A stretch of DNA of 64,000 nt from an uncultured Bacteroidia bacterium. GTDB lineage: Bacteria; Bacteroidota; Bacteroidia; Bacteroidales; UBA932. Positions 50,246-58,455 of the stretch are shown here, in pieces. A program made the position numbers and the translations under genes. Position 1 is the stretch's first letter; each line of letters opens with the position of its first letter. The DNA lies in NCBI GenBank assembly GCA_902789395.1, contig CADANY010000008.1:60825-124824 (forward strand), read 5' to 3'. The notes beneath the pieces were generated by a model. The model searched no databases and was not told the origin of the DNA. It was given only the letters and a program-made list of their open reading frames with translations.

Positions 50246-50986
50246 TCAGAGACGGGAGATATCCAGGCCGTCGTCGGGGGTGTAGGAAAGCCAGGAGGAG
50301 CCGTCCATCCAGTCTTTCAGGATGAGAAGGCGGGCACCGCCAGAAAGGGTCATGTCGACGCGGCAGTGATAATGGCCGAAGATGAAAAAGTCGACGGGTT
50401 TTTCGCCGGCGTAATCTTCGCAGAAGCGGACCAACGGCTCGGACTCTCCTTTGAATTGATACTCAATGCTTTTCCCAAGCCGGCTCCGTTTCGACCATCC
50501 CTTTCCGATCCGGTTGGCAATCCAGGGATGGAGCGTGCTGAAAAGCGCCTGCAGCGTCCGGTTATGGAAACAGGCGCGCATGAATTTATATCCGCCCATC
50601 CCGGGGCCGAGCCCGTCTCCGTGGCCAAGGCAGAAAACCTTGTCCCCGATCGTGATCCGACAGGGCTGGGTAAGCGGAACCATCCCAAGTTCTTCGAAAT
50701 AGCGGTATGTCCAGATGTCATGGTTTCCCTGGAAGAAATAGACCGGAATTCCGTCGTCCATCAAATCTTGCAGCGCCGAAAAAACCCGCACATATCCTTT
50801 CGGAACGACGTCCCGGTATTCATACCAGAAATCCCAGATATCCCCGAGAAGGTAGAGAGCAGCCGTTTCCGGAGTCCGGATCGAACGGAGGAAATCCACG
50901 AACCGGCGTTCCCGCGCTGCGGGATCCTTCACGTCCAGCCCGAGATGGACATCCGAAACGAAATACGTGCGCGCTCCCTTTCCCAT
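50246..50986 (-). CDS. lpxH: UDP-2,3-diacylglucosamine pyrophosphatase (LpxH-like)
   Basis: 246 residues, calcineurin-like metallophosphoesterase. Metal-binding motifs FVSDVHLGLD, LLGDIWDFWYEY, FQGNHDIW and GHYHCR in order. Cleaves UDP-2,3-diacyl-GlcN to lipid X in lipid A synthesis. The RTCFHNRTLQALF-like helix region (ACFHNRTLQALF) matches the substrate-lid part of LpxH. Last gene after ftsX, DUF3098 and uppP, all cell-envelope functions; 3 nt after uppP. Confidence 0.92.
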   Translation of the reverse strand: MGKGARTYFVSDVHLGLDVKDPAARERRFVDFLRSIRTPETAALYLLGDIWDFWYEYRDVVPKGYVRVFSALQDLMDDGIPVYFFQGNHDIWTYRYFEELGMVPLTQPCRITIGDKVFCLGHGDGLGPGMGGYKFMRACFHNRTLQALFSTLHPWIANRIGKGWSKRSRLGKSIEYQFKGESEPLVRFCEDYAGEKPVDFFIFGHYHCRVDMTLSGGARLLILKDWMDGSSWLSYTPDDGLDISRL

Positions 50987-50989
50987 CTT

Positions 50990-51811
50990 TTAAGCCAGGA
51001 TTAGAATCAGGACACCGACGATGACGCAATAGAGCGCAAACCAGCTCAGACGGGCCTTCCTGACGAGCGCGATCATGATCCGACAGGCGAAGAGGCCGGC
51101 GATGAAAGCGGCCAGAAACCCGAGAACCAGGGAGAGACCACTGACGGCTCCACTGAAGAAACGGCCTGTCTCAGAAAGACTTCCGACTATATCAAGGAAC
51201 TGCTCACCGATAATCGGGACGAGAACCATCAGGAAGGAGAACTGGGCCATGACATCCCGCCGGACACCGGTCATAAGACCGGTCGCGATGGTCGTTCCGC
51301 TGCGGGAAAGGCCGGGAGCGACAGCGCAGGCCTGGCCGAGTCCGACGACAAAAGCCTGCCACCAGGAAATCCCGTTGCGGTAGTGGTTGTCACCCACCCA
51401 GCCCCGCGGACCGGAAGCCAGATCGGAGAAAAACAACAGAGCCGCCGTAATAAGAAGGCAGATTCCGACAACGGTCAGGGACTCGCCGAAAAGGCCTTCG
51501 ACATAATCCTTCAGGAAAAAGCCGATAATCGCGACCGGAATCATAGAAACAATCAGTTTGCAGATATAATCCGTTTCGTCATTGTAACGGAACTTGAACA
51601 GTCCTTTGAGAAGCTTCCATATCGGCTCCCAGAACACGACGAGCGTACTGATGACGGTCCCGAGATGGACCATGACGGTAAAATCGAGGAATCCCTCTCC
51701 GTCAACTCCGAGGAACTCCCGGAAAATCATCAGATGACCCGAACTCGAAACCGGGAGAAACTCCGTCAGTCCCTGGACCAGTCCCAGGAGTATCGCCTGC
51801 CACCAAGACAT
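50990..51811 (-). CDS. uppP: Undecaprenyl-diphosphatase
   Basis: 273 residues, BacA/UppP family, about eight transmembrane helices. Recycles undecaprenyl pyrophosphate to the monophosphate carrier for peptidoglycan and O-antigen. Signatures: LVQGLTEFLPVSSSGHL with the catalytic Glu and Ser, and PGLSRSGTTIATGL in the inverted repeat half. One base separates it from the DUF3098 gene and 3 nt from lpxH. Confidence 0.96.
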   Translation of the reverse strand: MSWWQAILLGLVQGLTEFLPVSSSGHLMIFREFLGVDGEGFLDFTVMVHLGTVISTLVVFWEPIWKLLKGLFKFRYNDETDYICKLIVSMIPVAIIGFFLKDYVEGLFGESLTVVGICLLITAALLFFSDLASGPRGWVGDNHYRNGISWWQAFVVGLGQACAVAPGLSRSGTTIATGLMTGVRRDVMAQFSFLMVLVPIIGEQFLDIVGSLSETGRFFSGAVSGLSLVLGFLAAFIAGLFACRIMIALVRKARLSWFALYCVIVGVLILILA

Positions 51812-51812
51812 A

Positions 51813-52067
51813 TCAGTCCTCCTTTGCCGGCCGGCGCATAATGGCGATAACTTCGATAACGATCCCTGCTATGATGACGATGGGCGCCAGTACCAGCCTC
51901 CGGAAATCGAACATCGCGTAATTAAATACCTGGGGATCCTTGCTGCCTCCGCCCGAGAGCAGGAAAAAACCTGCAACCATAACGAGCAGTCCGACAATCA
52001 TCAGTTTCAGTCCCGGGGCTGTGACGGCCATCTTCCGGGCATTATCTTCTTTCTTTTTTTCTGCCAT
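51813..52067 (-). CDS. DUF3098 small membrane protein
   Basis: 84 residues from ATG 52067; a TTG start two codons earlier is possible but would overlap ftsX. A charged N-terminus (MAEKKKEDNARKM) precedes two transmembrane helices (about 17-36 and 55-76) with the FNYAMFDFRRLVLAP loop typical of the family. Function unknown; nearly always found between ftsX and uppP in Bacteroidota, as here, with 2-nt and 1-nt gaps. Confidence 0.88.
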   Translation of the reverse strand: MAEKKKEDNARKMAVTAPGLKLMIVGLLVMVAGFFLLSGGGSKDPQVFNYAMFDFRRLVLAPIVIIAGIVIEVIAIMRRPAKED

Positions 52068-52069
52068 AA

Positions 52070-52951
52070 TCAATATGCGTATAAATCATCGCGGGAGTAT
52101 CCGACGAGGCGGTTCACTACAATAAACGTGCTTACCGTGCAGATCAGCACGCCGGTCACGATCACGATACCGAAAACGACCAGCAGCAGATCCAGGCGGA
52201 AAACTTCGAAAAGCTGGGAAAATTCACTCCGGAGAATGAAAAGGCCTCCGACCATCATGGCGATCGCCAGAAGGGCGGCGAACAACCCCTGGAAGGCCGA
52301 GCGGAGCACGAACGGCGACCGGATAAACCGCCGCGTCGCCCCGACAAGCTGCATCGTATGGATCGTAAACCTTCTGGAAAAGACATTGAGCCGGACCGTA
52401 TTGCTGATCAGAACAAAGGAGATGAACAGCAGGACGAGGATCAGCGCCCCGATAACAAGCGAGATTTTTTTCAGATTCGCGTTCAGGGCATCAACCACAG
52501 ATCCCTGATATACAACTTCTTCCACCAGCGGAGACGTCCCGATCTGAGCCTTTACGACGTCCAGGCTGTCCGGGGAAACATAATCCGCCTTGAGGGTTAC
52601 GTCGATCGAAATCGGGACCGGTGCCGACTCGAATACATCGAGGAAACCCTCTCCCAGCATTTCCGCCATTTCCGAGATTCCCTGTTCCCGCGAAATGAAT
52701 TCCGTACTCCGGATGCAGGAAAGACCGTCCAGCTTCTTCTGGTACGCAAGGGCATCGTCCTCCCCGACATCCTGTTTCAGAATGACGGAGACCTGCATGT
52801 TTTCCTTGAAATAATCCGAGACGCTGCGGGCATTGACCAGCAGGAGCGCAGCGGCTCCGACGAGCAAAAGGACGAGCGAAATCGTCAGGACGGTCGAGAT
52901 CCAGGAACTCACAAGGCGGCGCCTGATCATTCTATTTTCTTTCTTTGCCAT
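52070..52951 (-). CDS. ftsX: Cell-division ABC transporter permease FtsX
   Basis: 293 residues from ATG 52951; the longer frame crosses its promoter. One N-terminal transmembrane helix (about 16-40), an extracellular domain (about 45-160, with VSVILKQDVGEDDA), then three helices with LVGATRRFIRSPFVLRSA, the permease coupling segment. With FtsE it regulates peptidoglycan hydrolases at the septum. ftsE is not adjacent, which is usual for Bacteroidota. Heads the ftsX-DUF3098-uppP-lpxH run. Confidence 0.94.
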   Translation of the reverse strand: MAKKENRMIRRRLVSSWISTVLTISLVLLLVGAAALLLVNARSVSDYFKENMQVSVILKQDVGEDDALAYQKKLDGLSCIRSTEFISREQGISEMAEMLGEGFLDVFESAPVPISIDVTLKADYVSPDSLDVVKAQIGTSPLVEEVVYQGSVVDALNANLKKISLVIGALILVLLFISFVLISNTVRLNVFSRRFTIHTMQLVGATRRFIRSPFVLRSAFQGLFAALLAIAMMVGGLFILRSEFSQLFEVFRLDLLLVVFGIVIVTGVLICTVSTFIVVNRLVGYSRDDLYAY

Positions 52952-52974
52952 ACGGATTACCCCTAATTTCGCCC

Positions 52975-53004
52975 CAAAGTTAGTGAAATGTCGGAATTTC
53001 CAAA
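52975..53004 (-). promoter_or_regulatory. Promoter for ftsX operon
   Basis: TTTG (53004-53001), 18 nt, TAACTTTG (52982-52975). Perfect boxes with a slightly short spacer. Confidence 0.55.
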
Positions 53005-53013
53005 AAAATTCCG

Positions 53014-53021
53014 TACCTTTG
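53014..53021 (+). promoter_or_regulatory. -7 box for the GT5/DUF4270 genes
   Basis: TACCTTTG, exact TAnnTTTG match, 25 nt before the ATG. No good -33. Divergent from the ftsX promoter. Confidence 0.45.
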
Positions 53022-53046
53022 TTGACTAAGAAACGAAATTTTTGAT

Positions 53047-53865
53047 ATGGCAGAGTCCGCAAAAAAAGTCCTGTTTGTCAATTCCGAGATATTCCCCTAT
53101 GTCCCGGAAAACGAAATATCGCAGCTTGGCCGGAATCTTCCCCACGGAATCCAGGAACTCCGGCATGAGATCCGGTCGTTCATGCCCCGTTACGGCTGCA
53201 TCAACGAGCGGAAAAACCAGCTCCATGAAGTGATCCGGCTCTCCGGCATGAATATCATCATCGGAGATGTCGACCGCCCCCTCGTCATCAAAGTCGCATC
53301 GATCGCAGCAGCCCGGCTGCAGGTCTATTTTATCGATAACGAGGATTATTTCAAAAGAAAATTCATCTACACGGATGCAGGTGGGCAGTATTTCGCCGAC
53401 AACGGTGAACGTGCCATCTTTTTCGCACGCGGCGTCCTGGAGACCGTCAAGAAACTCCGCTGGGCACCGGATATCATCCATTGCAACGGATGGATATCCC
53501 AACTGCTTCCGGTCTATCTGAAAAAAATCTACAAGGACGATCCAATTTTCTCCAACAGCAAAATTGTCCTCTCGCTCTATGGAGATACCCCCCGGCAATC
53601 CTTCTCTCCCGGTTTCCGTGAGACGATTGCTTTCGGCCAGCTGAAGCCGGAAGACATCGCCCTGCCGGACGAGGTGACTGGCATAGAACTTGCTAAATTC
53701 GCTGCTGGCTATGCCGACGGGGTCATCATCGGTTCGGAACAGGTCGGGCAGGAACTCTGCGATTTCGCGCTCGGACTTCCGGTTCCGGTTCTTCCCTATG
53801 ATGCGAAGGCCCATGCGGACGGCAGCTACGTTGAACAGTACAATAGCTTTTACGAGAAGATTTAA
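53047..53865 (+). CDS. Glycogen/starch synthase N-terminal (GT5) domain protein
   Basis: 272 residues, only the N-terminal Rossmann half of a GT5 synthase: KVLFVNSEIFPYVPENEISQLGRNLP (key parts NSEIFPY and the GG-like LGRNLP), then DNEDYF, and APDIIHCNGW. The C-terminal ADP-glucose-binding half is absent. The usual KxGGL motif is replaced by EISQLGR, so the catalytic Lys and Gly pair is missing and ordinary synthase activity is doubtful. Such short proteins next to DUF4270 are widespread in Bacteroidota, so this is a family, not a local truncation. One base separates it from DUF4270. Confidence 0.85.
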   Translation: MAESAKKVLFVNSEIFPYVPENEISQLGRNLPHGIQELRHEIRSFMPRYGCINERKNQLHEVIRLSGMNIIIGDVDRPLVIKVASIAAARLQVYFIDNEDYFKRKFIYTDAGGQYFADNGERAIFFARGVLETVKKLRWAPDIIHCNGWISQLLPVYLKKIYKDDPIFSNSKIVLSLYGDTPRQSFSPGFRETIAFGQLKPEDIALPDEVTGIELAKFAAGYADGVIIGSEQVGQELCDFALGLPVPVLPYDAKAHADGSYVEQYNSFYEKI

Positions 53866-53866
53866 G

Positions 53867-55549
53867 ATGGATTTCAGAAAAACGGCATCGGCAGCACTGC
53901 TCGCCATCGCCTCCTTCTGTACAGCCTGCGTGAGAATAGACCGTCAGATCGGAACGGAACTGATCGACCAGTCGCAGCAATTCAACATAGAGGCTTTTGA
54001 GACTCCGCTCGAAGATGTTTCCATGAACTTTGCGGACAGCCTGTCGGGTTATTCGTCGACCCGTATGGTCATCGGTGCGATCCGCGATGCGGATTATGGG
54101 CTGACAACGCGTTCGAGCGCCTTTACCCTTGTCCCGGCCCTCGATACGATTGATTTCGGAACGAATCCGGAAGTGGTCCGGTTCCGGTTCCATGTCGCAG
54201 TCGACACGATCTCCGTAGCCAATGACAATGACCGGTATATCCTCCAGAATGTCAATGTCCATGAGCTCACCGCTCCCCTCTCCTTCTCGAAATACGGGAC
54301 CAATGACATCCCCGCCCACAGCGAAGCCCGCATCACGCGGGGCGTTCCCATTCTCGGCGGGAAAGACTCGCTCGCCTTCGATTTCTCAAAGGAATTCGCC
54401 AAGAAATACCTCGATGCGGTCATCAGCCTGGAAAATGCAGACCATGCCATCGACACGTCCTTCAGCAAGTATACGGCCAAATTGCCTGGTATCATCCTTT
54501 CCGTCGATCCTCCGAGAGGAGAAGGCGGCCGGATCAATCTGCTCGAACTATCGTGCCTGACGGCAAACAACGGCCAGTATTACCGCAACAGCAACGAGGC
54601 GGTCCTCCATATCCGCTCGACCTACAACGGTGTGCGTAAGGATACGACCTTCCTGTTCCTCGCCGGCGAACCGATGTTCTACGACGAAGCCGAATTCGTC
54701 AACAACAACCAGAAATTCTATCAGTACGCCTTCAACGGGACGACCCATGAGACCAGGAATCTGACAGGAAAGGCCGGAGAGAAACTTTACATCGAAGGCG
54801 GCGGCGGTCTGAAGCCGGTTTTCTCCGCATCGGAGATCCGCCGGAAGACGCTTGAAGCGATCCAGGCGGCCGGCGGGAATCCTTCGGAAGTCATCATCAA
54901 CAAGGCGACCCTCGAGATTCCTTTCGAAGAGCCCGAAAGCTATGAGCAATATTCCTTCTTCCCTGAAGTGCTCAGCCCGACCTGCTGCATCCTCAACGAC
55001 GGAAGAGCCACTTTCGCCGGCCTGACCGATGCCAGTTCTTCGACCGAGAACCAGGGCGATATCGACCGTTCCAACAGCCGTTTCCATCCCGACATCACGC
55101 ATCATCTCCAGGAGCTCATCCGCCTGAAGGATGAGTCGGAGATCCACAATTACGACGTCTGGTTCCTGACGGTCCACGAAGAAGTCGTCGTCTCCGCCTC
55201 TTCTTCCTCGTACGACAGCGATTACTACCGCCAGTTGATGTATGCCAACTACTATAACTCCCTTTACGGAGACTACGGTTACGGCGGATACGGCGGTTAC
55301 GGGGGTTACGGTTACGGCGGCTATGGCGGCTACGGATACGGCGGATACGGCGGCTATGGCTACGGATACGGCAGCAACTATTACAGTTACATGATGCTTT
55401 CTGCCCTGTATTCCAGCGCAAACAGCAATGAGGTCAATAAGACCCAGGAACTCGACAAGGACCGCTTCTACAAAGTCATCCTCAACGGGCCCTCCGCACC
55501 GAGCGGGCGCGTCCCCAAGCTGAAGGTAACCTTCTCAGTTCCTAAATAA
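53867..55549 (+). CDS. DUF4270 family lipoprotein with Gly-Tyr tract
   Basis: 560 residues from ATG 53867. N-terminus MDFRKTASAALLAIASFCTAC gives a lipobox-like Cys at about residue 21. DUF4270 core: IGTELIDQSQQFNIEAFETP, VVRFRFHVAVDTI, then a series of beta-rich segments. A Gly-Tyr tract (residues about 467-502) interrupts the C-terminal part before the final strand block VPKLKVTFSVPK. Family function is unknown; surface or periplasmic location is likely. Follows the GT5-like gene after 1 nt, the standard Bacteroidota pairing. Confidence 0.85.
   Translation: MDFRKTASAALLAIASFCTACVRIDRQIGTELIDQSQQFNIEAFETPLEDVSMNFADSLSGYSSTRMVIGAIRDADYGLTTRSSAFTLVPALDTIDFGTNPEVVRFRFHVAVDTISVANDNDRYILQNVNVHELTAPLSFSKYGTNDIPAHSEARITRGVPILGGKDSLAFDFSKEFAKKYLDAVISLENADHAIDTSFSKYTAKLPGIILSVDPPRGEGGRINLLELSCLTANNGQYYRNSNEAVLHIRSTYNGVRKDTTFLFLAGEPMFYDEAEFVNNNQKFYQYAFNGTTHETRNLTGKAGEKLYIEGGGGLKPVFSASEIRRKTLEAIQAAGGNPSEVIINKATLEIPFEEPESYEQYSFFPEVLSPTCCILNDGRATFAGLTDASSSTENQGDIDRSNSRFHPDITHHLQELIRLKDESEIHNYDVWFLTVHEEVVVSASSSSYDSDYYRQLMYANYYNSLYGDYGYGGYGGYGGYGYGGYGGYGYGGYGGYGYGYGSNYYSYMMLSALYSSANSNEVNKTQELDKDRFYKVILNGPSAPSGRVPKLKVTFSVPK
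55267..55372 (+). repeat. GGCTACGG/GGATACGG tandem tract encoding (GGYGY)n
   Basis: About 105 bases of degenerate tandem GGCGGNTACGGN units within the DUF4270 gene, encoding alternating GYGG and GYGYGG. Units differ at third positions, so slippage is probably limited. Confidence 0.75.
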
Positions 55550-55583
55550 TTTTATTTTTATAATTGTATATTACACCGTTTAT

Positions 55584-55616
55584 ATTTCCACAGATTTCAC
55601 GTAAATTTGTGGAAAT
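55584..55616. promoter_or_regulatory. Inverted repeat around the Na/Pi cotransporter promoter
   Basis: ATTTCCACA (55584-55592) and TGTGGAAAT (55608-55616), perfect 9-bp arms 15 nt apart. They bracket the TAAATTTG -7 box at 55602-55609. Candidate operator; the downstream ATG is at 55626. Confidence 0.4.
55602..55609 (+). promoter_or_regulatory. -7 box for the Na/Pi cotransporter gene
   Basis: TAAATTTG, exact consensus, with 16 nt between the box and the ATG. The -33 region is weak. Confidence 0.45.
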
Positions 55617-55625
55617 TTTTCTACT

Positions 55626-57290
55626 ATGCTGATAGCCCTGAAACTGCTGGGATCCATCGCCCTCCTCGTTTACGGTATGAAAGTAATGAGCGAGGCTCTC
55701 CAGAAAATGGCCGGTCCCCAGCTTCGCCATCTCCTCGGCGCAATGACCGCCAACCGTTTCTCCGGAGTTGCGACCGGTGCGCTCGTCACCGTTGCCGTCC
55801 AGTCCTCCGCCGCAACAACCGTCATGACGGTATCTTTCGTCAACGCAGCTCTCCTGACGCTTGCCCAGGCGATTTCCGTTATCATGGGTGCGAATATCGG
55901 AACGACCCTTTCCGCATGGATCATGTCCGCCGGTTTCTCCTTCAACGTAACCAATATTGTCTGGCCGGCCTTCCTGATCGGCATCATCCTGATCCAGGCC
56001 GGGAAGCACCGCTATATCGGAGATTTCCTGTTTGGCATTTCGTTCCTTCTTTTCGCTCTCGGGATGCTGAAGCAGACCGGCGTCGAGATGGACCTGGCGA
56101 ACAATCAGGCGGTCGTCAATTTCTTTGCGTCCTTCGATTCCGGCAGTTATCTGACCATCCTGCTTTTCCTGCTGATCGGAACGGTCCTGACCATCATCGC
56201 CCAGAGCTCCGCAGCCCTGATGGCCATCACGATGGTCCTGTGTACGACCGGCGCGATTACGATCTATCAGGGTATCGCTCTGGTTATGGGCGAGAATATC
56301 GGTACGACCCTCACGGCGAACATCGCCGCTCTTTCCGCGAATACCCAGGCCCGGCGGGCCGCTCTGGCCCACTTGGTTTTCAACGTGTTTGGCGTAATCT
56401 GGGTCCTGCTTATCTTCTTCCCCTTCGTCCGCTTCGTATGCGGGATTGTCGGAATGGACCCGACGGCCGAGAGCCAGACGCCGACCCAGCTCTCTTTCGC
56501 CCTCGCCATGTTCCATACGGCCTTCAACGTAACCAACACCCTGATCCTGATCTGGTTCATCCCGCAGATCGAGAAACTCGTCTGCGCGATTATCCGGCCG
56601 AAAGATGGTGAGGAAGAAGAAAGCGGACGGCTTCAGTATATCAGCGGCGGCCTTATGAAAACGCCGGAAATTTCTGTCCTGCAGGCCCAAAAAGAAATCG
56701 TTGTCTTCGGCGAACGGATGCAGCGGATGCTGGGAATGGTCAAGGATCTGCTCCGTACCCGTGACGAGGAAACGTTCAAAACGCTCTTTGACCGGATCGC
56801 CAAGTACGAGGACATCAGCGACAATATGGAGAATGAGATCGGCAAATACCTCGGGCAGGTCAGCGATGCGCATCTGAGCGACGATACGAAAGAAAAGATC
56901 CGCGAAATGCTCCGGCAGATCGGAGAGCTCGAGAGCATCGGGGACAGCTGCTACAACCTCGCACGCATCATCCGCCGCCGCGGCGAAATCAATTTTACCG
57001 AAGGACAGATGCATGGTGCGGATGACCTGTTCGCCCTTCTGGACAAGGCGATGGACCGGATGATCGCCGTCCTCGGCGGCCGGAAGGAGCAGTTCAGCCT
57101 GCAGGCTTCCGAACAGATTGAACAGGAGATCAACGACTGCCGCAACCGGCTCCGCATGCAAAATGCCGCAGACCTTGACAATAAGGTCTACGGTTATCAG
57201 GCCAGCACCGTCTATGTCGATCTGATCAACGAGTGCGAAAAGCTCGGCGACTATGTCATCAATGTCGTCGAAGCCCGCTTTGGAGTGTAA
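55626..57290 (+). CDS. Na/Pi cotransporter family protein with PhoU-like tail
   Basis: 554 residues. Two inverted Na/Pi cotransporter repeats, recognised by the paired QSSAA motifs (TVAVQSSAATTVM at about 57-69 and IIAQSSAALMAI) and paired MGANIGTT/MGENIGTT. Eight to nine transmembrane helices to about residue 320. A PhoU-like helical domain, about 340-554, ends in NEVEARFGV-type sequence. Takes up or exports phosphate with Na+; the PhoU-like tail suggests regulation by phosphate status. Starts the plus-strand run that continues with a serine hydrolase 3 nt later. Confidence 0.92.
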   Translation: MLIALKLLGSIALLVYGMKVMSEALQKMAGPQLRHLLGAMTANRFSGVATGALVTVAVQSSAATTVMTVSFVNAALLTLAQAISVIMGANIGTTLSAWIMSAGFSFNVTNIVWPAFLIGIILIQAGKHRYIGDFLFGISFLLFALGMLKQTGVEMDLANNQAVVNFFASFDSGSYLTILLFLLIGTVLTIIAQSSAALMAITMVLCTTGAITIYQGIALVMGENIGTTLTANIAALSANTQARRAALAHLVFNVFGVIWVLLIFFPFVRFVCGIVGMDPTAESQTPTQLSFALAMFHTAFNVTNTLILIWFIPQIEKLVCAIIRPKDGEEEESGRLQYISGGLMKTPEISVLQAQKEIVVFGERMQRMLGMVKDLLRTRDEETFKTLFDRIAKYEDISDNMENEIGKYLGQVSDAHLSDDTKEKIREMLRQIGELESIGDSCYNLARIIRRRGEINFTEGQMHGADDLFALLDKAMDRMIAVLGGRKEQFSLQASEQIEQEINDCRNRLRMQNAADLDNKVYGYQASTVYVDLINECEKLGDYVINVVEARFGV

Positions 57291-57293
57291 TAT

Positions 57294-58451
57294 ATGAAAC
57301 GAGCGATTCTTCTCGGCCTTATGCTTCCCGCCATGTTTTTATGGCAAGGGTGCCGAAGAGATTCCCGCATCGAGGAAATCGACCGGGTCTGTTCTGCCCT
57401 GTTCCCTGACAACGAACCCGGGGCCGCCGTCCTTGTCATGGAAAAAGACCGGATCCTTTTCGACAAAGGATACGGACTGGCCGATTTGGAAACGGGGACC
57501 GCGATTGACGGGAATACCTTTTTCAACATTGCATCCGTTTCCAAACAGTTCACGGCCGTAGCCGTCCTCCAATTGGCCGAAAAGGGCTTGCTGGATCCGG
57601 AGGCCCCCGTTACCGACTATTTCCCGGAATACACGGATCCGATATGGAAAGACATCCGCATCCGGCACCTTCTCTCCCACTCTTCCGGCATCCCGGACGG
57701 ACGGGGCTATCTGAGCCGGGAAGAAAAGATCGCCGGGGACGAGAATCTCGCGATCGAATATCTGGCCTCCCTCAACGAACTCCATTTCGCTCCGGGAACG
57801 GCCTACGAATATATCAACCCGACGTTCGTCCTTCTGGGAAAACTGGTCGAGCGGGTCTCGGGGCAACCCTTTACCGACTACGTCCGGGATCATATATTTC
57901 TTCCTTCCGGGATGACGGAAACGCTCTATTTCGACCGGGACCACCAGGAACGGATCCCCCGCATGGCCCATGGATATGAATACGCCGATGTAACGGACAT
58001 GCCCGAAGAAAGGACTGCCGGGATGGCTCCGGAGAAGAAAGAATGGTACGAATATGACTTCGGCGAGGAAACGTTCTTCGCGACCCGTCCCGACGGGGGA
58101 ATCTATACGTCCACCCATGAGTTCGCCAAGTGGGAGCAGGCGCTCCGGAAGGGCACCGTCCTGCAGGAAAACAGGCTCTCGGAAGCATGGACCCCGCAGA
58201 CCGTCGTTACCGGAAGCCCCTGGAGCGACTACCAGAACCGTCCGAATACAGCCTACGGATACGGATGGTTCATCGAGCCGGAAACGGCGGAAAGCCCGCT
58301 TCGGATCTACCACACCGGCGACAACGGCGGATTCAAGATTCTCGCGGCCCGCTACCCGGCGACGGAGACCCTTCTTCTCATCTTCGCAAACAGGGCCGAC
58401 TGGGACCGTTACGATCTTTTCATGAAACTGGAAAAAATCCTAATGAAATAG
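57294..58451 (+). CDS. Class C beta-lactamase-like serine hydrolase, lipoprotein
   Basis: 385 residues. Lipobox FLWQGC places Cys20 as lipid anchor. Penicillin-binding fold: nucleophile SVSK (SxxK) in IASVSKQFTA, YIN (YxN) in YEYINPTFVLLG, and HTGDNGG (HxG). Likely a D-amino-acid peptidase or esterase rather than a true beta-lactamase; members of this family are widespread in Bacteroidota. Follows the Na/Pi transporter by 3 nt and precedes an MFS gene by 4 nt. Confidence 0.92.
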   Translation: MKRAILLGLMLPAMFLWQGCRRDSRIEEIDRVCSALFPDNEPGAAVLVMEKDRILFDKGYGLADLETGTAIDGNTFFNIASVSKQFTAVAVLQLAEKGLLDPEAPVTDYFPEYTDPIWKDIRIRHLLSHSSGIPDGRGYLSREEKIAGDENLAIEYLASLNELHFAPGTAYEYINPTFVLLGKLVERVSGQPFTDYVRDHIFLPSGMTETLYFDRDHQERIPRMAHGYEYADVTDMPEERTAGMAPEKKEWYEYDFGEETFFATRPDGGIYTSTHEFAKWEQALRKGTVLQENRLSEAWTPQTVVTGSPWSDYQNRPNTAYGYGWFIEPETAESPLRIYHTGDNGGFKILAARYPATETLLLIFANRADWDRYDLFMKLEKILMK

Positions 58452-58455
58452 AACC

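Noticed and set aside
53047..53865. Glycogen synthase as a broken or truncated gene
   Set aside because: N-terminal-only GT5 proteins followed by DUF4270 are a regular Bacteroidota arrangement, and no C-terminal remnant follows.
55267..55372. Repeat tract as a possible CRISPR or minisatellite
   Set aside because: Units are in frame, degenerate and coding within DUF4270, with no spacer structure.
55542..57161. 539-codon minus-strand open frame opposite the Na/Pi cotransporter
   Set aside because: Asp/Gly/Arg-rich shadow translation with no domain; the plus frame has the duplicated QSSAA motifs.
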